Origin: an uncultured Poribacteria bacterium
GTDB taxonomy: Bacteria; Poribacteria; WGA-4E; WGA-3G
Reading direction: 5' to 3'
Assembly (NCBI GenBank): GCA_951828515.1
Contig: OX639992.1
Location: forward strand, 5,372,217-5,436,216
Length of the DNA stretch: 64,000 nucleotides
The number at the start of each line of letters is the position of its first letter. Position 1 is the first letter of the stretch. Positions 26,014-33,933 of the stretch are shown here, piece by piece. The position numbers were made by a program, and so were the translations under genes. Below the pieces are notes generated by a model. The model saw only the letters and a list, made by a program, of their open reading frames with translations, did not search any database and was not told the origin of the DNA.

Positions 26014-26053
26014 AAGATGCTCGTGGGTTATATACCACGGGCATCTTTTTTTA
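26014..26053 (+). terminator. Intrinsic terminator between convergent genes
   Basis: AAGATGCTCGTGG (26014-26026) pairs with CCACGGGCATCTT (26035-26047) with one wobble, followed by a run of T. Because the helicase gene on the other strand ends at 26094, the hairpin may work in both directions. Confidence 0.8.
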
Positions 26054-26093
26054 TCTATTCCCCGCCAAGCCCTTATACTTTGGCAATCGGGTA

Positions 26094-28085
26094 TCATGAC
26101 GTCTCTACAATCTCACAGTCAGGTAGTGATTCTAAAAATTGTTTTCCGTAGTTCGCTGTTCTAATCCGCGGGTCGAGAATTACGACAATTCCCTTATCCG
26201 TCTGCGTCCGGATAAGCCGTCCGAATCCTTGTTTTAAGCGCAATATCGCTTCCGGCAAACTAAATTCAAAAAACTCGTTTCCGCCCTCTTCTTTAATCTG
26301 TTTCACACGCGCTTCCATCACTGGATGTGTCGGCACTTCAAAGGGGAGTCTTGTAATAATAACATTACTGAGTGATGCACCGCGCACGTCAACGCCTTCC
26401 CAGAAACTGGAGGTTCCAAATAGCACTGAGTCTGTATCCTCACGAAACGCCTGAAGCATTGCTGTTCGCGAAAGTTCGCCTCCTTGTTTGAAAGTATCAA
26501 TCCCTATTTCCTCCAAATCAGGTGCGACAGCGTCGTAAACTTCGTCCATCATTTTGTAACTTGTGAAAAGGACAAACGCTTTACCATGGGTCAGTTTGAG
26601 GTAGTGTTTAATCTTTTCAATCGCCGCTGGCACGAATCCATTACTGTTCGGATGCGGCATATCCCGCGGGATATGGATCTGGACTTGCCGCTTAAAGTCA
26701 AACGGTGAATGGACAAGCAGCTCACGACACCCACTTATACCTACCCGATTTTTGAAGTAAGTGAAGTTGCGATTTGTAGAAAGCGTAGCACTCGTCATCA
26801 CAACGCTATTCTTTACTGTAAACAGATGATCTTGCAGCATCTGATTCACATTCGCTGGGGTGGCGTTGAGAAGGATGCGTGGGGTTCGTCCCCGCGTCGA
26901 TATTTCAGCCCAATAAACGTAATCCGGATCGCTCTGCCGAATGATCATATCCAATTCACCACGGAGGCGTTGGCAATAGTGTTGATGCGCTGTAATTTCT
27001 TGTTCGTCATCGTCCGTCATAGCATCGTCGCGGAGGCGTTTCAAGGTTTTTTCAATATCGGCAAGCGGAGCATCCAGTACATTTTTGACGAAATTGCTCG
27101 TATGGATGCGTGGTGTCAAAGGGTTACCGTTCCCTCCGCTATCGATCTCGTCCTGCATAGTCTCGATAATCGTTCTAAAGAGGATATTTGCCTCTTCGCG
27201 TGCTGTCTCGACCTGAGTTTCGAGTTGTGATGAAGCGAACCGTTTCGCTAAGCCTTCTCTGTTTCGTTCATTGTACAGAGAATCAAGTAGCCATTTGACG
27301 CGAGTATTGCTGAAGTCGATGCTGGCGTGGTTTGTGGCAGTTGCTTCTAAGTGGTGCGCCTCATCAATGATGAGATAATCGTAATCAGGTAACACGCTTA
27401 TAGCCGACTCACTCACCTTACGGATTGCGAGATCGCTAAAGAGTAAATGATGATTCACAATAAGTAAGTCGGCGTTGTACATTTCTCTTCGGGCTTTGAA
27501 ATAGAAACAAATATCATAGGTTTCACAATTACGACCAAGACAATTATCTCTATCAGAAACGACCTTATCCCAAACCTGCGGTTGAGGTTGCCAAGGCAGG
27601 TCAGCCCTACTACCATCGACTGTCCGATCCACCCATTCTGCGATCTCTGCGACGTCCTCCACTTCTTCACGCGTATCAAACAATCCTCGTTCATAATTCA
27701 TCAAATTTTTGAGTCTTCTTCGCGAGAGATAATTACGCCGTCCTTTCGTCAAAACCGCATTGAATTCGCGTGGAAGTACACGCTGAAGAAAAGGAATATC
27801 TTTCGTGACGAGCTGTTCCTGCAGACTGATAGTATTCGTCGAAATGACGACTTTCTGTTCCGACTTTAGCGCGAGGGAAATTGCTGGAATCAGATATGCG
27901 AAGCTTTTACCAACGCCTGTTCCAGCTTCAACAATCAAATGCTCAGATGCCGTAAAGGCACGAGCCACCTCATGTGCCATCTGTAATTGTTCTTGGCGGA
28001 ACTCATATTCCTCAAGTTGTTGAGCAATGAGACCACCAGGACTAAAAATTTCTCTGAGGGTAACGCTTTGTGATGTATCTGCCAT
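26094..28085 (-). CDS. DinG-like (XPD-type) ATP-dependent helicase with altered Fe-S site
   Basis: Superfamily 2 helicase of the DinG group, expected to unwind damaged or structured DNA 5'-3'. I start at the second Met, 28085 (MADTSQ; 663 residues). Motif I is EAGTGVGKSFAYL, motif II DEAHH, and motif VI QGFGRLIRTQTDKG. The Fe-S domain keeps three cysteines (NCLGRNCETYDIC) but the first one, normally in KGRxNYLC, is serine here (KGRRNYLSRRRL, Ser121). Either the cluster has a non-Cys ligand or is absent, as in some Firmicute DinG proteins. Convergent with the lipoprotein gene. Confidence 0.88.
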   Translation of the reverse strand: MADTSQSVTLREIFSPGGLIAQQLEEYEFRQEQLQMAHEVARAFTASEHLIVEAGTGVGKSFAYLIPAISLALKSEQKVVISTNTISLQEQLVTKDIPFLQRVLPREFNAVLTKGRRNYLSRRRLKNLMNYERGLFDTREEVEDVAEIAEWVDRTVDGSRADLPWQPQPQVWDKVVSDRDNCLGRNCETYDICFYFKARREMYNADLLIVNHHLLFSDLAIRKVSESAISVLPDYDYLIIDEAHHLEATATNHASIDFSNTRVKWLLDSLYNERNREGLAKRFASSQLETQVETAREEANILFRTIIETMQDEIDSGGNGNPLTPRIHTSNFVKNVLDAPLADIEKTLKRLRDDAMTDDDEQEITAHQHYCQRLRGELDMIIRQSDPDYVYWAEISTRGRTPRILLNATPANVNQMLQDHLFTVKNSVVMTSATLSTNRNFTYFKNRVGISGCRELLVHSPFDFKRQVQIHIPRDMPHPNSNGFVPAAIEKIKHYLKLTHGKAFVLFTSYKMMDEVYDAVAPDLEEIGIDTFKQGGELSRTAMLQAFREDTDSVLFGTSSFWEGVDVRGASLSNVIITRLPFEVPTHPVMEARVKQIKEEGGNEFFEFSLPEAILRLKQGFGRLIRTQTDKGIVVILDPRIRTANYGKQFLESLPDCEIVETS

Positions 28086-28113
28086 AATTCGATCCACTAT
28101 TCCCTGCGTATCT

Positions 28114-29466
28114 CTATTTTCTGAGGTTAACAGTTATCCTCTCTGTCCCATGACTGCTTTTAACATTAAGTATTAATTCCTCGGCATCTTGATTCGCCTG
28201 AAGAAGTGCCTCGAAAGTCCGCACGTCCATAACTTTATGGTCATTAATCGCGACGATAAGTGCCCCGTTGGGTATCTTTGCCTCGTATCCGGGTGCCTGT
28301 TCCTTAACCCTTTCAACAATAACCCCCTGATCTCTATTCGTCAGGTACGTATACCTCTCAAAATCCCCGGTTTGTAATTTCCTCACCGACAAACCAAGCA
28401 TTTCCCAAGCTACAGACTTAATTTCAACAGGCTGTCCCGCCAAATGGGGTGGCAATTCTCCAATCGTCACATTGAATGTTCTCTCATGTCCCTGTCTTAG
28501 AACCCTGATGACAGACCGCTCACCTACTTGTGATTCTGCGACGAGCAATTGGAGATCGACAGATTTTTTCACTTTTTTGCCATTGTATTCATAAATAATA
28601 TCATTGCGCCGTAAACCTCCGAGATATGCCGGTGTATTCGTGCCGCCGGGCCTGACCCGAATGCCCTCTTTTACCTCCCGCATAAAGACTCCAAGATAAC
28701 CACGGATAACACGTCCATTCGCGATAAGTTGATCTCCAACAGTCTTTACGAGATTAATTGGAATAGCGAACCCCGCGCCTGCCATCGCCGGAGCCGGTGT
28801 ATTTTCACTTTTATCACGGCGTCGTATTAATGCGTTGATCCCGATAACTTCCCCGCGGATATTCAGCAACGGTCCGCCGCTACTACCGGTATTAATCCAA
28901 GCATCTGTTTGGATAAAGTCTTGGTATCGAATAAAACCAAAACCCCCTTGGAGAATCGAGCGACTCTTACCACTCACAACACCTGTTGTCACCGTGTGAT
29001 TGAGTTGAAATGGATTCCCGATAGCAATAGCAAATTGTCCTACTCGAACCCTTGAGGAATCAGCCAACGGAATAACAGGAAACGCTTCGTCTCGCTCAAT
29101 CTTAAGAACCGCGACATCAGTGTTTAGATCCGTTCCGATGAGTTCTGCCTCAAACCTACTACCATCTAACAACTTTACTGTGATAAACCGTGGATCGCGA
29201 ACAACATGATGGTTCGTAAGAATGTAACCCTCTTTACGAAAAATAAAGCCTGACCCGACGCGATCTTGAGGTTGAGAACCTTCGATACCTCTGACGAAAA
29301 CGCTAACAATTGCGGGCTTACTTCGAGTTACGACATTCACAAGTGCATTTTCAATCGAAGTCAACAGTTCAAGGTCGCGGCGTTGGTCAATCGGTTGGGC
29401 ACAAGAAGAGACCAAGACTACAATAGATAACAAGAGAATACAGAAATCTATACTTTTTCTCATCAA
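28114..29466 (-). CDS. HtrA/Deg-like serine protease, lipoprotein type
   Basis: The 450-residue precursor carries a lipoprotein signal (VSSC, Cys22), so it should be tethered in the envelope. The trypsin-like domain keeps the triad: His87 (TNHHVV), Asp117 (NTDVAVLKIE) and Ser196 (GSSGGPLLN). Two PDZ domains follow (about 255-345, containing GYLGVFMREV, and 355-445, containing GVIVERVKEQAPG). HtrA family members degrade or refold misfolded envelope proteins. The gene precedes the helicase gene on the same strand with a 16-bp gap, so both may share one transcript. Confidence 0.92.
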   Translation of the reverse strand: MMRKSIDFCILLLSIVVLVSSCAQPIDQRRDLELLTSIENALVNVVTRSKPAIVSVFVRGIEGSQPQDRVGSGFIFRKEGYILTNHHVVRDPRFITVKLLDGSRFEAELIGTDLNTDVAVLKIERDEAFPVIPLADSSRVRVGQFAIAIGNPFQLNHTVTTGVVSGKSRSILQGGFGFIRYQDFIQTDAWINTGSSGGPLLNIRGEVIGINALIRRRDKSENTPAPAMAGAGFAIPINLVKTVGDQLIANGRVIRGYLGVFMREVKEGIRVRPGGTNTPAYLGGLRRNDIIYEYNGKKVKKSVDLQLLVAESQVGERSVIRVLRQGHERTFNVTIGELPPHLAGQPVEIKSVAWEMLGLSVRKLQTGDFERYTYLTNRDQGVIVERVKEQAPGYEAKIPNGALIVAINDHKVMDVRTFEALLQANQDAEELILNVKSSHGTERITVNLRK

Positions 29467-29564
29467 ATCCCTCCTTAAGCAATATTAAGAAACAAATTTC
29501 AGGTTTTGAGGAAGGGTGGAAGCAGAGGAAGGGCGGAATCCATGCCGAGTGTAATTGCGAGCCA

Positions 29565-30485
29565 TTAATCCACCGCTTCATCCGGGTTGTCCGCGGACAG
29601 GTCGTCCCCTCGGTGTAAACGGAGTGCGAGGTTCGCCGTCTGTCGGCGTGCCCGTGCCGTCGGTGCATGCGCCGCGAGATAGCGTGATGCTGCTACGAGC
29701 GTCATCTGCGCGCGTGCTTCGTCCAATTCCTCTGCTTGTTGAAAGGCTGCCTCCAGCATCTGGAAATAGCGGAACCATGTTTTCAACTGCGCTAACGAAT
29801 GGGTATCGGTTTCGAGTTTTGCCAAAGCAATTCGCGGTGCTGAGGATGAAGTCTCATCGGAAACATGGAGTAAGCCTTGATAGAGTGCGAGTACCTTGTC
29901 GGGGTCAGATAGTTTCCCTGCAACGTTTGCCATGCAGGTAAGAATGGTCATGGCGGGTCCCCATCCTACCCGTCTACCGCGTGCTCCGTAAAGTGCACCA
30001 ACTTCAACGATGGCGTCGGGTGCTGTGTCGAGTGCCCGGAGTGCGATAACTGACTTTGCGAGGATAAGATTAATGCTCTGCTCAAGCCCTTCACGGAGTC
30101 GAACCTTCCACCTCTCAATAGCACTTGCGCCATTGGCACTGACATCGATATAGACCTTACCCTCCCGGATTTCAATGGGATAGGGTTGAACGTCATCCGC
30201 AAACGGGTGAAAGGTGCACCCACTTGCCAGATCAAACATAGCGTGATGCCAATGGCATATCAGGATGCCATCATGGACACTCCCACGGTTAAGTGGATAG
30301 CCCATGTGCGGACAACGATTGTCCACTGCGAAAATTTTGCCATCGCTTTTTGCCAACGCAATGGGTTGTCCCGCAACATTGACAGCTATAACACCTTCGT
30401 CAGGGATCTCTGATACCTCAGCACATTCAATGAGTTCTGCCCCACTGTGATGGGTGTTCAGTTCATGTCGTGTCTGTTCAGCCAT
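29565..30485 (-). CDS. Rieske [2Fe-2S] protein with helical C-terminal extension
   Basis: Residues 15-115 of the 306-residue product form a Rieske domain of the ferredoxin/dioxygenase type, with cluster ligands Cys58 and His60 (CPHMG) and Cys77 and His80 (CHWHH). No signal or membrane anchor is seen, so it is cytoplasmic. The following ~185 residues are mostly helical, without recognised catalytic motif; a partner oxygenase is not encoded nearby. GGAGGA precedes ATG 30485, and a 24-bp tandem repeat lies just upstream. Probable electron-transfer or oxygenase-related role, unresolved. Confidence 0.75.
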   Translation of the reverse strand: MAEQTRHELNTHHSGAELIECAEVSEIPDEGVIAVNVAGQPIALAKSDGKIFAVDNRCPHMGYPLNRGSVHDGILICHWHHAMFDLASGCTFHPFADDVQPYPIEIREGKVYIDVSANGASAIERWKVRLREGLEQSINLILAKSVIALRALDTAPDAIVEVGALYGARGRRVGWGPAMTILTCMANVAGKLSDPDKVLALYQGLLHVSDETSSSAPRIALAKLETDTHSLAQLKTWFRYFQMLEAAFQQAEELDEARAQMTLVAASRYLAAHAPTARARRQTANLALRLHRGDDLSADNPDEAVD

Positions 30486-30500
30486 CGTTCGTCCTCCTTC

Positions 30501-30548
30501 ATTTCCACGTTTGTTTCGTCTATCATTTCCACGTTTGTTTCGTCTATT
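30501..30548. repeat. 24-bp perfect tandem repeat
   Basis: Unit ATTTCCACGTTTGTTTCGTC plus TAT(C/T) occurs twice in a row (30501-30524, 30525-30548), differing only at the last base. It lies in the leader/promoter of the Rieske gene, ending about 15 bases from its start codon. Confidence 0.85.
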
Positions 30549-30586
30549 TTAACACAGCATTGCAGTATTTGTCAAAGTGTTCTTCA

Positions 30587-32194
30587 CTACCGAAAAATAG
30601 CCAATTTCTCCAGATATGCATACGTCTCTCCTTTTGAAACAACCGAGATACGACAGACATAAACACCTGGAGACACCGCCAATCCGTAGGAGGTTTGTTG
30701 ATTCCACCACGTCCGCCAGATACGTCGATCCAGCCTGTCAGCGACCCCTTCGATCCGCTTTATCAGGTTACCGCCTGCATCATAGATAAATACCTGCATG
30801 TCTGTTATATCCACATTTGCGGCGACTCGAAATTCGGTCAAGCCATCTGAACGTGCCGGGTTAGGGAACACGATCACATCTTGCCAAGCAAATGCCTGCG
30901 TCAAAATAACGGACTTCGCGACGGAGAGGGCACCAAGCGGATATCGCACCGTCACGCGGAGTGTGTTCTTCCCAGGATGTAATGGTACTGTTGCAGTATA
31001 GGTTTGTGTCTCTCGATCCAAAACCGCCAGTGCTCGACTCGGATAGACAATAACATCGACTGGAAAATCTGAACGAAACGTCCCCTTAATTTCCAATTTA
31101 TCCTCTTTGGTGGTCTCGGGAACCTCCATTGTTACATGTGGAATCTGTCGCGTTGGATGGAACATAGACGTTAGAAGACTATCTACCGTAACGAGCACAA
31201 GTTGCGTCGTTTTTCTCACCAGACCGAAATTAACTTTATCCGTGGTATCGTTAGATGTATGATAGAAGGGATTGGCATCGTAGTTTTGAGAATCTCGCCA
31301 CGGCGTAGAACTTTCAGTCAGAGTGACGGCATCATAACCGCCATCCCAGAACGATTTGTGAGAGGAAATATCAACAAATTCATCTTGGGTTCGGCGAATT
31401 TTTAAACCGATGTTATACCATGTGTTCGCAATTATGAGTGCACGGCTCAGCCAAGCAGAGTCGTTGTTGGTAATAATTTCAACAAGGTCGGTTTTCCAAT
31501 TGAAACCCAACATGTCCAGATTAAAAACACCAACGATCTTCTCGGGAACAGGGTCAGTCTCACCACTCACGCCTATAGCGGAAGCTTCCCGAACATAGTG
31601 CCGACTCCCAAGGAAACCGAGTTCCTCACCTCCGAACGCGATAAACCGTATCTCGTGTTCGTATTCATATCGACTTAGAAGGTAAGCAATTTCCAGCATC
31701 GCTGCGACCCCTGTCCCATTATCATTTGCTCCCGGTGCGGTGGACGTTAATGGGTTCCAATTCGGCTCACGCACAGCCTGTGTGTCATAATGTGCACAGA
31801 TGATAAAGATACGGTTGCTGGACGAAGTGGAGCGCGCTGGTAGGACAGCGGTTACGTTTCTGATACCCCCAAACACCTGCTCACTGATTTTCAAACGGGG
31901 AGAACGGCTAAACTGACGCGTAATGTAATGCACAATGTCATCTGTCGCCTCGCGATGGTGTGCACTGCGTGTGCGATGGGCTCGCAAGTTACGCCCAGAT
32001 GCAAAGTTTTCCTGCAACGCTTTGACCTGTGCTTCAAGAGCATCGGATTGCACTAACGTGAGTAGTTCATCACCACGACTTAAGGGCTGATTACCCTCTT
32101 CCGCCATGACAGGAAAGGTAATAAATACAATAAGGAGGGAAATTATGTATTTTTTTAGAGCAGCGTGTAGGCTTCGTCTTAATTGCCTTGACAT
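30587..32194 (-). CDS. Secreted M28-family aminopeptidase with sorting-like C-terminal domain
   Basis: The 535-residue precursor has a signal peptide (KKYIISLLIVFITFPVMAEE). The M28 zinc-peptidase core shows its ligands: CAHYDTQ, PGANDNGTGVAAML, FGGEELGFLGS with the catalytic Glu, FNLDMLG and a later FYHTSNDT. It should remove N-terminal residues from peptides in the periplasm or outside. The last 90 residues (VIVFPNPARSDG ... VSPGVYVCRISV) are an FlgD/type IX sorting-like Ig domain, like that of the M6 protease. It is divergent from the GTPase gene at 32333. Confidence 0.85.
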   Translation of the reverse strand: MSRQLRRSLHAALKKYIISLLIVFITFPVMAEEGNQPLSRGDELLTLVQSDALEAQVKALQENFASGRNLRAHRTRSAHHREATDDIVHYITRQFSRSPRLKISEQVFGGIRNVTAVLPARSTSSSNRIFIICAHYDTQAVREPNWNPLTSTAPGANDNGTGVAAMLEIAYLLSRYEYEHEIRFIAFGGEELGFLGSRHYVREASAIGVSGETDPVPEKIVGVFNLDMLGFNWKTDLVEIITNNDSAWLSRALIIANTWYNIGLKIRRTQDEFVDISSHKSFWDGGYDAVTLTESSTPWRDSQNYDANPFYHTSNDTTDKVNFGLVRKTTQLVLVTVDSLLTSMFHPTRQIPHVTMEVPETTKEDKLEIKGTFRSDFPVDVIVYPSRALAVLDRETQTYTATVPLHPGKNTLRVTVRYPLGALSVAKSVILTQAFAWQDVIVFPNPARSDGLTEFRVAANVDITDMQVFIYDAGGNLIKRIEGVADRLDRRIWRTWWNQQTSYGLAVSPGVYVCRISVVSKGETYAYLEKLAIFR

Positions 32195-32332
32195 AAGAAC
32201 GAAAATTGTATATCCTATTGTAAGAGTTGCTTCACAGTATAACAGATTCTACGGTGATTGTAAATAGAGCGTTCATTCCTCCAGAATTAACCTCTGTTGA
32301 ACCTGTATACATGACAATGGAAGTAGACAAAA

Positions 32333-33286
32333 ATGCCAGCAAATCTACCCCCGACCTACTATAAACTCAAGCACCAGCACGAAGCCGCTAAAACGGATGA
32401 AGAGCGGCTGAGTCTGTTAGAGGAAATGTTACGGATCATTCCGAAACACAAAGGCTCAGAAAAGGTGGTCTCTGACATTCGCAGTCGTATCGCCAGCCAC
32501 AAAAGAGGTCCTTCAGAAAAGAGAGGCAAGGGAGCCAGTAAAAGAAGCCACAGCGAACACATTCCAAAGCAGGGAGCCGGGCAGATCGTCCTCATAGGAC
32601 CCCCGAACGGCGGTAAATCACAAATCCTATCAAGCTTTACGAATGCCAAAATAGAGGTCTCGCCAACCCCTTATACGACGACTCTGCCAACTGTCGGAAT
32701 GCTACGCTATGAAAACATCCAATTCCAACTCATTGATACGCCTTCTATTCTGCTGGACTTCATTTCATCAACGCTCCTGACGCTCACCCGCAACGCTGAT
32801 CTTGTCCTGCCGATTGTGAGCCTTGCGAGCGATAACCTACTGGACGATCTTGATATGGTGGTAGCGTTTCTTAAAGAGGCAGACTGCGACACACCAGAGA
32901 ATGGACATCTCGTTGTCGCCAATCAACTCGATGCGGCAGGCGCAGAAGAGCGATTGGAAATTCTTAAAGAATTCTACGACGAAACGTTTCAAATTTATCC
33001 GATTTCTGCCGAGACCGGTGCCGGTAAAGAGACTTTATCTCAGGCGATCTATACGGAATTAGATATTTTGCGCATTTATCCCAAGGCACCCGGCAAAGCC
33101 ACAGAACGCGATGATCCCATCGTTCTCCCTATAGGCTCAACCGTGCTTGACGCCGCTATGGAATTACACAAAGATTTTGCTGAGTTCAGGTTCGCACGGA
33201 TATGGGGACCCCAATGGCACGATGGACAATCTGTCAGTCGCAATGATGTCATTTACGATGGCGATGTGGTTGAATTTCATTTGTAG
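32333..33286 (+). CDS. Obg/DRG-like GTPase with TGS domain, degenerate switch II
   Basis: A 317-residue relative of the DRG branch of Obg GTPases. After a basic N-terminal helix region come G1 GPPNGGKS (89-96), G2 region YTTTLPTVG, G3 as LIDTPS where DTPG is expected (Asp135-Ser138), G4 NQLD (197-200, usually NKxD) and G5 SAETGAG. A TGS domain fills the C-terminus (VLPIGSTVLDAAMELHKDFA ... DGDVVEFHL). Loss of the switch II glycine suggests weak or altered hydrolysis. Family members bind ribosomes or translation factors. The MazEF pair follows 15 bp downstream. Confidence 0.8.
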   Translation: MPANLPPTYYKLKHQHEAAKTDEERLSLLEEMLRIIPKHKGSEKVVSDIRSRIASHKRGPSEKRGKGASKRSHSEHIPKQGAGQIVLIGPPNGGKSQILSSFTNAKIEVSPTPYTTTLPTVGMLRYENIQFQLIDTPSILLDFISSTLLTLTRNADLVLPIVSLASDNLLDDLDMVVAFLKEADCDTPENGHLVVANQLDAAGAEERLEILKEFYDETFQIYPISAETGAGKETLSQAIYTELDILRIYPKAPGKATERDDPIVLPIGSTVLDAAMELHKDFAEFRFARIWGPQWHDGQSVSRNDVIYDGDVVEFHL

Positions 33287-33301
33287 TTACGGAGGTAAAC
33301 T

Positions 33302-33550
33302 ATGTTAATCAAAATTCAAAAATCAGAAAATAGTGCCGGAATTTCCTTTACGAAGAATATTTTAGAAGCAGCCCAGATAAACGTAGGTGATGAAGTACAG
33401 GTAACGATTCAGAACGGACGAATTATCATTGAAACGGCAATCAGAACACGTAGACGTGCTGATTTGAAAGCACTCCTTGCTCAAATGCCAGAGGACTACC
33501 AGCCAGAAGAATTCGACTGGGGCAAACCTGTAGGAAAAGAGGAATGGTAG
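33302..33550 (+). CDS. MazE-like antitoxin (AbrB fold)
   Basis: The 82-residue protein begins with a swapped-hairpin DNA-binding domain (MLIKIQKSENSAGISFTKN, GDEVQVTIQNGRIIIETA) and ends with an acidic toxin-neutralising tail (PEDYQPEEFDWGKPVG). It should bind both the operon promoter and the toxin encoded directly downstream, with no gap (33550/33551). CGGAGGT lies upstream of ATG 33302. Confidence 0.88.
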   Translation: MLIKIQKSENSAGISFTKNILEAAQINVGDEVQVTIQNGRIIIETAIRTRRRADLKALLAQMPEDYQPEEFDWGKPVGKEEW

Positions 33551-33886
33551 ATGCCCAATTATATTCCACAGGCAGGGGATTTCGTGCGGCTCACCTTCGA
33601 CCCACAATCAGGATATGAACAAAGAGGTAGGCGCCCCGCGCTGGTAGTCAGCAATACCTTATTTAATGCCCGGACTCAACTTGCCATGGTATGTCCGATA
33701 ACCAACACCTTTAGGAATGTTCCATTCCATGTTAAAGTTCCCAGTGATTCTTCACTGACTGGGTACATCATGGTAGAGCAGATTAAATCTGTTGATTACG
33801 TTAGCCGCCAGGTGCAGTTCCTTGAAAAAGCATCCAATTGGGTACTTGACGAGGTACTAAGCATTTTGGAGGCGTGTCTATATTAG
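33551..33886 (+). CDS. MazF-like mRNA endoribonuclease toxin
   Basis: The 111-residue toxin shows the MazF/ChpB pattern: AGDFVRLTFDPQSGYEQRGRRPALVVS, then MVCPITNT, VMVEQIKSVDYVSRQ-like strand (IMVEQIKSVDY) and a terminal helix. Members cut mRNA at short motifs and slow growth when the antitoxin is degraded. Residues of the active loop (Arg in RGRRPAL) are present, so it is likely functional. It abuts mazE. Confidence 0.9.
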   Translation: MPNYIPQAGDFVRLTFDPQSGYEQRGRRPALVVSNTLFNARTQLAMVCPITNTFRNVPFHVKVPSDSSLTGYIMVEQIKSVDYVSRQVQFLEKASNWVLDEVLSILEACLY

Positions 33887-33933
33887 TTTTCCTAAGCACA
33901 TAGACTCATGAGGACAAGCCGTAGGTTGATGCA

